Made by a program: the position numbers and the translations under genes | The notes under the pieces: model-generated | The model's database searches: none | What the model was told of the DNA's origin: nothing | The model's input: the letters and a program-made list of their open reading frames with translations, nothing else | Shown here: one piece after another, positions 6,878 through 13,803 of the stretch | How the letters are laid out: each line of letters opens with the position of its first letter | Numbering within the stretch: position 1 is the first letter of the stretch | Origin: Actinomycetes bacterium | Lineage (GTDB): Bacteria > Actinomycetota > Acidimicrobiia > Acidimicrobiales > Bog-793 | Direction of reading: 5' to 3' | Assembly (NCBI GenBank): GCA_021785095.1 | Contig: JAJYGM010000047.1 | Location: 1 to 14,277 of the forward strand | DNA length: 14,277 bases

Positions 6878-6895
6878 GTGACGGGCTCACGTCAC
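6878..6895. promoter_or_regulatory. Inverted repeat GTGACG-N6-CGTCAC upstream of the quinone oxidoreductase gene
   Basis: Two perfect 6-bp half-sites separated by 6 bp lie 36 bp upstream of ATG 6932, in the 124-bp gap after the SDR gene (6808-6931). The symmetry and position suit an operator for a dimeric regulator, or a small RNA hairpin. A second small stem, GGGCT/AGCCC, sits at 6899-6913. I see no good -35/-10 pair and no Shine-Dalgarno sequence before 6932. Confidence 0.4.
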
Positions 6896-6931
6896 GTTGG
6901 GCTCCGTGAAGCCCCTAGCATTAGCGCCGCC

Positions 6932-7906
6932 ATGAGAGCTGCGGTCTACGAGCGACTGGGACCCCCTGACGTCCTTCACGTGAAGGAGATCGAGCGGCCG
7001 GATCCGGCTCCCGGCGAGGTGCGCGTCCGGGTTGTGGTCTCGGGCGTCAACCCGACTGACTGGAAGACGAGGGCGGCAGCACCGGGCAAGGAGATGCCCT
7101 ATCCCTACGTAGTCCCGAACCAGGACGGCGCAGGCGAGATCGACGCGGTCGGAGAAGGCGTCGAGCCAGCGCGCGTCGGGGAGCGAGTCTGGATCTGGTT
7201 CGGCCAGTGGCAGCGCCAGCACGGAACTGCCGCAGAATGGATCTGCCTCCCGGCGCGTCAGGCGGTCCGCCTGCCGGATTCGGCCAGCTTCGCGCTCGGT
7301 GCCTGTCTCGGCATTCCTGCACTCACCGCCGCTCACGCGCTCTTCGTCGACGGATCGGTATCGGACATGACAGTTCTTGTCGCGGGAGGCGCCGGCGCTG
7401 TCGGCCACTACGCGATCGAGCTTGCGCGCTGGCGCGGAGCCAGAGTGCTCGCCACTGTCAGCTCCGAGGAGAAGGCGCGGGCCGCGCGGGCCGCCGGAGC
7501 CGACGTCGTCATCAATTATCGCGACGAGGACGTCGTGGAAGCGATCGGCAGGACTGCGCCGGACGGGATCGACCGGGTGATTGAAGTCGCACCGTCGAAC
7601 CTCCTGCTCGACTCGAAGGTGCTCAAGCCACACGGCACCTGTGTCTTTTACGCCTCGACGGCCGAAGAGCCGGGCCTGCCTGTGCGGAGCTTCATGACCC
7701 TCAACGCCGTGCTCCGTTTCATGCTCCTCTACGGTGTTGCGCCAGGGGAGCTTGTCCGCGCCGTGAATGACGTGTCCGAGGCTCTCGCGGCGGGAGTGCT
7801 GAGCGAGCTGCCCCTGCACCGCTTCTCGCTCGGTGAGGCCGCGGCGGCTCACCAGGCCGTCGAGGACGGCGCAGTTGGCAAGGTTGTGATCGACCCCGCG
7901 CTCTAG
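6932..7906 (+). CDS. Zinc-independent alcohol dehydrogenase-like / quinone oxidoreductase (MDR family)
   Basis: ATG 6932 is chosen because MRAAVYERLGPPDVLHVKEI is the normal beginning of this family. The longer open frame upstream overlaps the SDR gene. The 324-residue protein shows PGEVRVRVVVSGVNPTDWKT (27-46), VPNQDGAGEIDAVGEGV (61-77) and the NADPH-binding loop AGGAGAVGHYA (151-161), then a normal Rossmann fold with INYRDEDV and a final GKVVIDPAL. The cysteines that bind structural and catalytic zinc in classical alcohol dehydrogenases are absent, so it belongs with NADPH:quinone reductase or enone reductase proteins. Reduction of quinones or alpha,beta-unsaturated carbonyls is the family role. 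It follows the LLM and SDR genes on the same strand and may be co-expressed. Its stop overlaps the stop of the opposite gene at CTAG (7903-7906). Confidence 0.92.
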   Translation: MRAAVYERLGPPDVLHVKEIERPDPAPGEVRVRVVVSGVNPTDWKTRAAAPGKEMPYPYVVPNQDGAGEIDAVGEGVEPARVGERVWIWFGQWQRQHGTAAEWICLPARQAVRLPDSASFALGACLGIPALTAAHALFVDGSVSDMTVLVAGGAGAVGHYAIELARWRGARVLATVSSEEKARAARAAGADVVINYRDEDVVEAIGRTAPDGIDRVIEVAPSNLLLDSKVLKPHGTCVFYASTAEEPGLPVRSFMTLNAVLRFMLLYGVAPGELVRAVNDVSEALAAGVLSELPLHRFSLGEAAAAHQAVEDGAVGKVVIDPAL

Positions 7907-9156
7907 CTGAAGTCGACCTTTGCCCAATGGCGGCCACCGTCACGCGTGACGAGCATCGTGTCGGCTTGTCCGTTGGCTCCGAGGATGATCGCAACGCCCT
8001 GCTTGGTTGTCGTGAAACCGAGCTCGAGCCAACCCGACCCGGCATGGCGGTAGACCGACCGCCAAGTGGAGCCAGCGTTGAAGCTCACTTCGAGGTTCAT
8101 TTGAGCGGAGCTGCCGCCGTAATTGATAGCACCGATCGCTACCGTCGCGCTGCCTGTCGCTGCCGCCAGGCTCGCCTCAGGCGCTGATGGGCCCGCGCCG
8201 AGCGGGATGCGACGGCTGGGTCCAAATCGCGTGCCTCCGTCGGTCGAGGTCAGCAGATCCACAGTGACTCGCCCGCTGGTCCACACACCCTCGGTGCAGA
8301 TTGCCTCGACCCGCGAAGTCGTCGGAGCTGCGAGTAGGACGGGACCCCCAGCATGCGCACACGGCGGTTGCCAGCTCCTCCAGATCCCCGATCGCCCCTC
8401 TCGGCCACCACCCACCACGATTCTGTCGTTCTGCACGAACCAGCCGGAGCTGCCATGAAGGGCAAGCTCGCCGGACGGGACAGGTCCTGCCCCCAGCTGA
8501 AACGGTCCTCCGGTCCGTCGCCAGGCGTCACGAGCAACAGGGGAGGAGAAGATATCAAGTTGCGGGCGGACAGAGACCACAGAGACCGCAGCGACGACGA
8601 CGCCGTGAGCCGCCTCGATGTCCTCGACTCCTACCAAGGCGGAGCCCGTCACCGGGAAGGTTACGCGGGACCAGCGGCGGCCCCCGCTGTGCGTCGACCA
8701 GGCTTGGCTGTATCCCTGCAGCTGATCGAAGGGGAATATCCACCCGTCGGAGCTGTTGGCAAACCTGACTTTCATCAACGCGCCGGTCGAGAGTGCCCGC
8801 CCTATCGGTGGCAACCGCACTCGTGACCAGGTCGAGCCGTCGTTAGTCGTGTGCAATAGCTCGAAGCACCGTCTCTTCCCACAGGAGTCGGTCCCAAGGA
8901 CCCAGCCCTGCGACGAAGACACGTAGGTGACCGACATCGGTGAGAACCTCGCGACTGCGGATCTGGTCCCAGCTCCCGAGCGTTCGGAGTGGGCAGGTGC
9001 CGTTGCCAGGGCGCTTCTCGCCGGCGAGGTGGCGGTCGGCTGTGCGGTAGCGGAGGCGGCACGCGCGGTCACGAGTATGGCCAAGATTGACGCGGCGGCT
9101 ATCAGGACAGGGAAGTAGAGCCGGCGGCCAGAGGGCATTCTCGATCGTGAGCGCAC
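7903..9156 (-). CDS. Secreted Asp-box (BNR/YCF48-like) beta-propeller protein
   Basis: The start is GTG 9156, preceded by AGGGGG at 5 nt. An ATG at 9138 lacks such a site. The 417-residue protein has an Arg-rich N-region and a hydrophobic signal segment (about 14-36) ending ASATA, then an Ala/Ser/Thr-rich spacer. From residue 75 it carries repeated propeller units with Asp-box motifs of type S/T-x-D-x-G-x-x-W: TTNDGSTW (103-110), THSGGRRW (155-162), STDGGTRF (304-311), SFNAGSTW (358-365) and TRDGGRHW (404-411), and SSxGW turns at 81-85, 135-139 and 236-239. Such propellers occur in sialidases, sortilin-like proteins and many uncharacterised exported proteins. No sialidase catalytic Arg triad could be assigned, so I do not call an enzyme. 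It lies 39 nt after the DUF3494 gene, probably in one transcript. Confidence 0.85.
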   Translation of the reverse strand: MRSRSRMPSGRRLYFPVLIAAASILAILVTARAASATAQPTATSPARSALATAPAHSERSGAGTRSAVARFSPMSVTYVSSSQGWVLGTDSCGKRRCFELLHTTNDGSTWSRVRLPPIGRALSTGALMKVRFANSSDGWIFPFDQLQGYSQAWSTHSGGRRWSRVTFPVTGSALVGVEDIEAAHGVVVAAVSVVSVRPQLDIFSSPVARDAWRRTGGPFQLGAGPVPSGELALHGSSGWFVQNDRIVVGGGREGRSGIWRSWQPPCAHAGGPVLLAAPTTSRVEAICTEGVWTSGRVTVDLLTSTDGGTRFGPSRRIPLGAGPSAPEASLAAATGSATVAIGAINYGGSSAQMNLEVSFNAGSTWRSVYRHAGSGWLELGFTTTKQGVAIILGANGQADTMLVTRDGGRHWAKVDFS

Positions 9157-9195
9157 TGTCGCCCCCTAGCTTTGCGCGTGTGGTCGCGCGAAAGG

Positions 9196-10818
9196 TTACG
9201 ACGTGCCGGGCCGTCCTCGCGCGCGCTCCTGCGCGAACATGCGGCGCCGGTAGGCACCGGTCGCGAGGAGGCTGAGACCCACAGCACCGCCGGCTGCAAC
9301 GAGCAGCCAGTAGAGCCAACTCGCCCAGGGCTTTCCCGTGGGTGCGCTGGGTATCGCGGTAGCTGACGCCGCTGTCACGGTTACACACTCTCCGTTGGCG
9401 GCGGTGCCGCTCTCGGTGGAGGCTCTGAAGAGGCTGGAGCCCGGGACATATGAAGCCGCGAAGCAGTAGGTCCCGGTTGTCTTCGGAGTGAAGCTGGCCG
9501 ACGTCGCCGCTCCACCGACCAAATGTTCCTCAGGGTGCAATGGCGTTCCAAGCGATGGTGTGCACGAGCTGGCTCCCGGTCCGCACTCGAAGAACCGCAC
9601 CAAGCCAGATGGCAATACGTCGGTTCCGTGCACCAGTACCGACGCCGCGTCGCTGACGGCGCCGCCAAGGGTGATGGAGCGTTTCGAGACAAGGGTCGAT
9701 ATCGACGTCGGCGATGGAACCGTCGCGGTGACTGTCACCGTCGTAGTCGTCGTGGTCGTCGCCGGCACCGTGGTCGTCGTGGTCGGCGGCACCGTCGTCG
9801 TGGTCGTCGCCGGCACCGTGGTCGTCGTGGTCGTCGCCGGCACCGTTGTCGTCGTGGTCGTCGTCGGCACCGTCGTCGTGGTCGTCGTCGGCACCGTGGT
9901 CGTCGTGGTCGTCGTCGGCACCGTGGTCGTCGTCGTCGTCGTCGGCACCGTCGTCGTCGTCGTCGGCACCGTCGTCGTCGTCGTCGGCACCGTCGTCGTC
10001 GTCGTCGTGCTAGCGCAGGAAGGGACGCTTATCGTGTTGTCGTCCAAGGTGACTGCACCGTTGCGGGCAAGGACCCGACCGGTCACGGTCACCGATGCTC
10101 CGGTGTCCAGCGTCGCCGAGGTCAGGGCCATGATGGTTCCGACGAAATCGGTGGTAAGCGTGCCCAGGGTCGCCGAGCTGCCTACCTGCCAGAACACGTT
10201 GCATGCCTGCACTCCACCGGTCAACAGAACCGATGCTGGGCCCGTGGATCCGGTCGTCAGAGTACTACCCGCCTGGAACACGAACACCGAGCTCGCATTC
10301 CCTGTGAGGGTGAGCGGCCCGTTGAGCGTCATGGAACTGGACGCCGTATAGACACCGGGCGTCAGGGTGCGATTGCCGAGATCCACTCCGGTCACATTGT
10401 TGGTGGAGGGAGCCGACTGAGCACTGTCGTAAGCCGTCGTAAGGTCGTTCTGCGCCTGGAGGGCGACGCCGTCGGCGGCGTATTCGGCGCCATTGACCAC
10501 GCCCGGCGGGAAACCCGTGACAGAGGTGGCTCCGCCAGGCGAAAGCCCGATATCGCCAGTGATGACCGTAGCACCGGTGTTCGTGATAGCCGTGGCCGCG
10601 AGAACCGCAAAGGGTGACGACGTGCCGAGGTTCACGGCGGTCTGGGCCGGCGAGGTCGTAGCCGCCACAGAGGTTGCACCGACGGCGACGAGAGTTGCGA
10701 TTACGGTCACAGTGCCACCAGCAGCCAACCACCACCGTAGCCATGACCCAGTCTGCGCAGCCCTGGTCGGTGTCACGAGGGTGGTACTTCTTGCGAAGCC
10801 TCCATGCCGGCAGGGCAT
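9196..10818 (-). CDS. DUF3494 ice-binding-type surface protein with Thr/Val/Pro stalk, Ig-like domain and C-terminal membrane anchor
   Basis: Counted from ATG 10818 the protein has 540 residues. A signal segment (about 27-53) is followed by an ice-binding-like (DUF3494) domain at about 62-268. Landmarks are NLGTSSPFAVLAATAITNTG, VITGDIGLSPG, VTGFPPGVVNG, LTPGVYTASSS, VFVFQAGSTLTT, ACNVFWQVGSSATLGT and GRVLARNGAVTLDDNTI. A stalk of T5-7VP units follows (about 271-360), then an Ig-like domain (about 375-490) with paired cysteines, one membrane helix (about 500-523) and a basic YRRR tail. No LPxTG motif is visible, so it is probably held in the membrane, with the domain displayed outside. Family members bind ice; some act as adhesins. 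The start is uncertain: GTG 10779 and GTG 10920 are in frame, none has a good Shine-Dalgarno sequence, and ATG 10818 sits in a hairpin. Confidence 0.9.
   Translation of the reverse strand: MPCRHGGFARSTTLVTPTRAAQTGSWLRWWLAAGGTVTVIATLVAVGATSVAATTSPAQTAVNLGTSSPFAVLAATAITNTGATVITGDIGLSPGGATSVTGFPPGVVNGAEYAADGVALQAQNDLTTAYDSAQSAPSTNNVTGVDLGNRTLTPGVYTASSSMTLNGPLTLTGNASSVFVFQAGSTLTTGSTGPASVLLTGGVQACNVFWQVGSSATLGTLTTDFVGTIMALTSATLDTGASVTVTGRVLARNGAVTLDDNTISVPSCASTTTTTTVPTTTTTVPTTTTTVPTTTTTTTVPTTTTTTTVPTTTTTTVPTTTTTTTVPATTTTTTVPATTTTTVPPTTTTTVPATTTTTTTVTVTATVPSPTSISTLVSKRSITLGGAVSDAASVLVHGTDVLPSGLVRFFECGPGASSCTPSLGTPLHPEEHLVGGAATSASFTPKTTGTYCFAASYVPGSSLFRASTESGTAANGECVTVTAASATAIPSAPTGKPWASWLYWLLVAAGGAVGLSLLATGAYRRRMFAQERARGRPGTS
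9741..10008 (-). repeat. Thr/Val/Pro-coding low-complexity repeat (T5-7VP units)
   Basis: About 268 bp consist of runs of ACG/ACC threonine codons broken by GTGCCG (Val-Pro), giving about ten units of five to seven Thr plus VP, with some Ala or extra Pro replacing Thr. It encodes an extended, probably glycosylatable stalk between the ice-binding-like and Ig-like domains. The units vary in length, which points to slippage or unequal crossing-over. Confidence 0.93.
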
Positions 10819-11008
10819 GGAGGGTCGAAGGTGCGGTGGCCACGGAGACCCGAGGCGACCCGGTCGCCCGGCAACGAAGCGCAACTCATGAAGCCAGGAC
10901 TCGAGGCTCCATCGACACACAGCGAAACACTTGACACGTGGCCGCCGCCTTCTAGTTCGAGAGGCTGGACGTAGCCAGCTCCTATCGAACCCTCACTGTC
11001 GAAGGCAG
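10799..11008 (-). promoter_or_regulatory. Long hairpin-rich 5' leader of the DUF3494 gene
   Basis: If transcription starts about 7 nt after the TATAAT box (11020-11015), the leader up to ATG 10818 is about 190 nt, or about 230 nt up to GTG 10779. It holds three notable inverted repeats. The first has GTTCGA/TCGAAC arms (10955-10960 and 10985-10990) enclosing GCTGG/CCAGC (10964-10968 and 10975-10979). The second is GGCGAC/GTCGCC with a 3-nt loop (10854-10868). The third is a perfect 10-bp stem, CCTCCATGCC/GGCATGGAGG, with a 5-nt loop (10799-10823). The last one contains the candidate ATG 10818. I tried to fit known riboswitch cores, including c-di-GMP-I, and found no match. The regulatory role is inference. 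Confidence 0.4.
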
Positions 11009-11014
11009 AAATTC

Positions 11015-11020
11015 ATTATA
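11015..11020 (-). promoter_or_regulatory. Perfect TATAAT -10 box upstream of the DUF3494 gene
   Basis: The minus strand reads TATAAT in an AT-rich island (11009-11021) within GC-rich DNA, downstream of the G1 peptidase gene. The matching -35 is weak (TGGCGG about 17 nt upstream), so the promoter may need an activator or another sigma factor. It implies that the DUF3494 and propeller genes can be transcribed separately from the peptidase gene. Confidence 0.5.
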
Positions 11021-11053
11021 TCGGACCGATCCGTGCGCCGCCAGTGCCTGTGT

Positions 11054-11074
11054 CGTCAGCCGCCCAGGCTGACG
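11054..11074 (-). terminator. Perfect 8-bp stem-loop straddling the stop of the G1 peptidase gene
   Basis: CGTCAGCC and GGCTGACG flank a 5-nt loop; the stop TGA (11058-11056) lies inside the 3' arm. The stem is GC-rich but lacks a U-tract, so it may be a Rho-assisted or weak terminator, or a stabilising 3' hairpin. It lies just upstream of the TATAAT promoter for the next gene, a sensible place for a boundary. Confidence 0.4.
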
Positions 11075-13698
11075 CCCACGGACTCGATCACGATCCTGCG
11101 GTGCTCCGAGACATCTTTAAGCGCGATCGTTGCCTTGCGCGGGGCAAAACGCGGGAGAGTGATCACGACACGGTGGCGCGTTGTCTTGTCGTACGTGCTG
11201 ACAGTCTTCCAATGGGCACCGTTCAGGTAGATGGCAACGTTGCCGCAGGCCGGGCATCGCGTCACCACAAGCGACATCTGATCCAGCTTGACTCCGAAAA
11301 GGCGAAGCTCCGCTCCGACATGTGTCGTCTTGAGATAGGTGCCGAGATAGTGAGCAGAGCCGCTCTTCCTCTCCCAGCTGGGCCTTGGTGCCGAGAGGGA
11401 TCGGCTCGCTACGGGTCGCTCGGTGCAGCGCGCTCTCGACCACTGTGACACGCCGCCGGCTGCGCTTGATGCCCGAACGCTGAAGCAGAACTCATGGCCC
11501 GGCGACCCTACAAGGGTCTGTGAGGTGCGCGCGGTGTGCTGCCAGGCCGGCGGGTAGACGTAAGCCCCGAAGGCACTGTTCCACGCCGCGACTGCGTAGC
11601 GGACGTCGTAAGCCCTGACCGGCGAAGCTGCGTCAGTTGCCGAGTAGGTAACGGTCACGTACTTCGACAGCTGGAACGGGCGCGACGGTCCGGTGACTTT
11701 CACGGCAGGCGGGACGGGTTTCGGCGCGAGGCGTTTTGGCGGCGGTGGGGCGACGTAGCGGAACAGGTCGGTGCTCCGCGTCTCGCCACTTGAGTTGGTG
11801 GCGCTCGCAGGGCTCGTGCTGCTCGTGCCGCTCGGTGTCGTCACTGCCACCTCGACCTGCCCGGCTGTCTGGGGCGGGCTGGTGGCAGTTATCTCGGTGG
11901 AGGAGTCGACCGCGAAGTGCAAGGCGGCTGCCGATCCGAATTGCACGGCGGTCGCGTCGGAGAGGTTCGCACCGCTGATCGTGACCGTCGTCCCCCCGGC
12001 TGTGCTGCCCGCTGCCGGACTCACGGCGGCGATGGTCGGTACTGGCGGCGGTGGGGCGACATAGCTGAAAGTGGCCGCGGTGCCAGCACCGCCGGTACCT
12101 CCGGTGCTGCTCGCATCACCTGCTGTGCTCGTGCCCTCCGGCGTTGTCACCGACACCTCGACCTGCCCAGCTACTGCCGGTGGGCTCGTCGCAGTCAACT
12201 CGGTCGAGGAGTACACGTCGAAGCTCAAGGCAGGGATCGATCCGAAGTCCACCGCCGTTGCTCCCGAGAAGTTCGACCCATTTACCGTGACCGTCGTCCC
12301 CCCAGCCGTGCTGCCCTCTGCCGGGCTCACGCTGGCGATGACAGGCGATGGCGATGGCGAAGGCGAAGGCGATGGCGAAGGCGAAGGCGATGGCGATGGC
12401 GAAGGCGAAGGCGATGGCGATGGCGATGGCGATGGCGATGGCGATGGCGATGGCGAAGGTGGCGGACTGGGAGCGACGTAGTCGAACAGGTCGCCGCCGC
12501 TCGCCGTGCTCGTGCCACCTGGTGTCGCCACGGTCAACGCGACCTGCCCAGCCGATCCCGGCGGGCTCGTGGCTGTTATCTCCGTGGAGGAGTCGACGAC
12601 AAAGCTTGACGCGGCCGCGGAACCGAAGCCAACCGCCGTTGCTCCCGAGAGGTTCGACCCATCTATCGTGACCGTCGTACCGCCGGCGGTGGTCCCCTCG
12701 GTCGGGCTAAGGGCGCTTACGGTCGGCGACGCCGGAGGTGGTTGAGTCTGCGTCGGGGATCCGTAGGTGATCGTGAAAGGCGTCGAGGTGCTGTCAGGGC
12801 TGCCCGGGTAGGAGATGACGTTGCCCGACGAGTCGACCATCTCCACCGAGGTGAGCATCGGCGATCCAGTACCCGTGTCGGACACTGTCTGCTGGCTTAG
12901 CTGCACCGAGCCGAAGTCCGCGAGCGGCCCGACCTGGTTGGTCGCGGTGTTGAAGGGAGCTTCCTCTATCCACTCCGCCGAGGCTCCGGCACCGCTGTAG
13001 GCAAAGACATTCGAAGACTGTTGGCCGGACGTCAAGTCGTCGATAGTGATCTGCCACTGGCCCGGAGAGCTCTCGGTGATCGACGCCACCATCTGGTCCC
13101 CGGGAGATACCGCCCCAAGATACACCTCTGTCGGATCCTGGGGCAGGATCTCATACCAGGCGAAGTAGCTGGTCCCGATGGTCGAGCTGTCCTGCTCGGT
13201 ACCGGCCTGGATGAGGGTCTGGCTCCCGCCCCACCCATCGATCCCGACCCAGGTGGCCGAGTACGCGTTCGTCTGTGACAGCTGCACGGTTGGGACCGTC
13301 CACGTCGCGCCGATACCTGTGAACTGTGAGCCGGTGTCGACGTATCCGGACCAGTTATCGCTCTGAGCTGTCGATGCCTCGAGGCGGCCGCGGGAACCAA
13401 GACGTCTGGTCGCAAGCGCGGGCTCCGAGTGTGGGACGGAGCGCGCGAGCGGCCGCGGCCGGCCCCAGGGTACCGATGCGGTAGGCGTCGGCTGAGGCTG
13501 GCGCGTGCTTGCCGACGCACTCGCCGGAGTGCCGAACGCGAGGAGACCGAGCATTGCTGCGAAAAGGAGAGATGCCGTGACTCGTCTCCATCCGACTCCC
13601 GGTGTCGAGCGCGATCGGCCCGCCGGCTCGCTCTGGGCACGGTCAGTGAATGCTTCCACATGGGAGTTATCGGCTGAAGCGGTCCGCGACTGAAACAT
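11056..13698 (-). CDS. Secreted multidomain G1-family (eqolisin-type) glutamic peptidase with IPT/TIG domains
   Basis: This 880-residue protein has a signal segment at about 40-62 (after a long N-region) and a likely propeptide to about 110. The peptidase G1 domain (about 115-312) shows NWSGYV, ATWTVPTV, YSATWVGIDGWGGSQTLIQA and SAEWIEEAP. By comparison with scytalidoglutamic peptidase, the catalytic pair would be Gln164 and Glu242. An IPT/TIG domain (about 323-409), a Ser-Pro linker (about 411-453), two more TIG domains (about 454-545 and 547-655), a fibronectin III-like domain (about 660-765) and a C-terminal beta-sandwich (about 775-880) with CPACG follow. The family cleaves proteins at acid pH outside the cell. 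The TIG and C-terminal domains probably bind the surface or polymers. ATG 13698 has only a weak ribosome binding site; a GTG 13 codons later is possible. It ends with a hairpin. Confidence 0.88.
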   Translation of the reverse strand: MFQSRTASADNSHVEAFTDRAQSEPAGRSRSTPGVGWRRVTASLLFAAMLGLLAFGTPASASASTRQPQPTPTASVPWGRPRPLARSVPHSEPALATRRLGSRGRLEASTAQSDNWSGYVDTGSQFTGIGATWTVPTVQLSQTNAYSATWVGIDGWGGSQTLIQAGTEQDSSTIGTSYFAWYEILPQDPTEVYLGAVSPGDQMVASITESSPGQWQITIDDLTSGQQSSNVFAYSGAGASAEWIEEAPFNTATNQVGPLADFGSVQLSQQTVSDTGTGSPMLTSVEMVDSSGNVISYPGSPDSTSTPFTITYGSPTQTQPPPASPTVSALSPTEGTTAGGTTVTIDGSNLSGATAVGFGSAAASSFVVDSSTEITATSPPGSAGQVALTVATPGGTSTASGGDLFDYVAPSPPPSPSPSPSPSPSPSPSPSPSPSPSPSPSPSPSPSPSPSPVIASVSPAEGSTAGGTTVTVNGSNFSGATAVDFGSIPALSFDVYSSTELTATSPPAVAGQVEVSVTTPEGTSTAGDASSTGGTGGAGTAATFSYVAPPPPVPTIAAVSPAAGSTAGGTTVTISGANLSDATAVQFGSAAALHFAVDSSTEITATSPPQTAGQVEVAVTTPSGTSSTSPASATNSSGETRSTDLFRYVAPPPPKRLAPKPVPPAVKVTGPSRPFQLSKYVTVTYSATDAASPVRAYDVRYAVAAWNSAFGAYVYPPAWQHTARTSQTLVGSPGHEFCFSVRASSAAGGVSQWSRARCTERPVASRSLSAPRPSWERKSGSAHYLGTYLKTTHVGAELRLFGVKLDQMSLVVTRCPACGNVAIYLNGAHWKTVSTYDKTTRHRVVITLPRFAPRKATIALKDVSEHRRIVIESVGVSLGG
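12251..12691 (-). repeat. Near-identical 60-bp segments in two TIG-coding regions
   Basis: Segments 12251-12310 and 12632-12691, 381 bp apart, match at 53 of 60 positions by direct comparison. They encode the same part of TIG domains 2 and 1. A third, more divergent copy lies near 11945-12005. This shows that the TIG array arose by internal duplication, with the first two copies the closest pair. Confidence 0.8.
12344..12457 (-). repeat. Hexanucleotide repeat coding a (Ser-Pro) linker
   Basis: Nineteen tandem hexamers, GGCGAT or GGCGAA on the plus strand, encode alternating Ser and Pro in the linker between TIG domains 1 and 2 of the G1 peptidase. Hexamer changes keep the reading frame, so linker length can vary between strains without breaking the protein. 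Confidence 0.92.
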
Positions 13699-13803
13699 TG
13701 ATTGCTTCTAGGCGTGGGTCGTGCGAGGTCCTATTCTGGAGGGAGCGCGAGTCACAACAGCTGCGCGCGGGTTGCGTGTCTATTCGAGGACAGGGGGTTC
13801 GCC
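13699..13803. promoter_or_regulatory. Divergent intergenic region between the G1 peptidase and membrane-protein genes
   Basis: These 105 bp separate two divergent starts and must hold both promoters unless transcripts begin elsewhere. On the minus strand TTGTGA (about 13759-13754) with a poorly matching -10 about 17 nt later is a weak candidate. CAGGGGG at 13791-13797 is the ribosome binding site for ATG 13804. No clear operator is visible. Confidence 0.4.

Noticed and set aside
9196..9330. LPxTG sortase anchor at the C-terminus of the DUF3494 protein
   Set aside because: The residues before the membrane helix read IPSAPTGKP, which lacks the LPxTG spacing. A simple membrane anchor fits better.
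9741..10008. CRISPR-like repeat array
   Set aside because: The units are 15-27 bp of continuous threonine/valine/proline codons without unique spacers, inside a coding frame.
9488..10617. Long plus-strand open frames rich in Val or in Arg/His
   Set aside because: They are antisense reads of the Thr/Val/Pro repeat and the DUF3494 domain. The minus frame encodes a recognisable protein, and the repeat produces stop-free frames on both strands.
10799..11008. Known riboswitch (c-di-GMP-I or similar) in the DUF3494 leader
   Set aside because: The conserved core sequences I could recall are not present. Only generic hairpins remain, so I list it as a candidate without naming a class.
12327..12671. 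Short frames coding Arg/His or Met-Ala repeats
   Set aside because: They are other-frame reads of the Ser-Pro hexamer tract.
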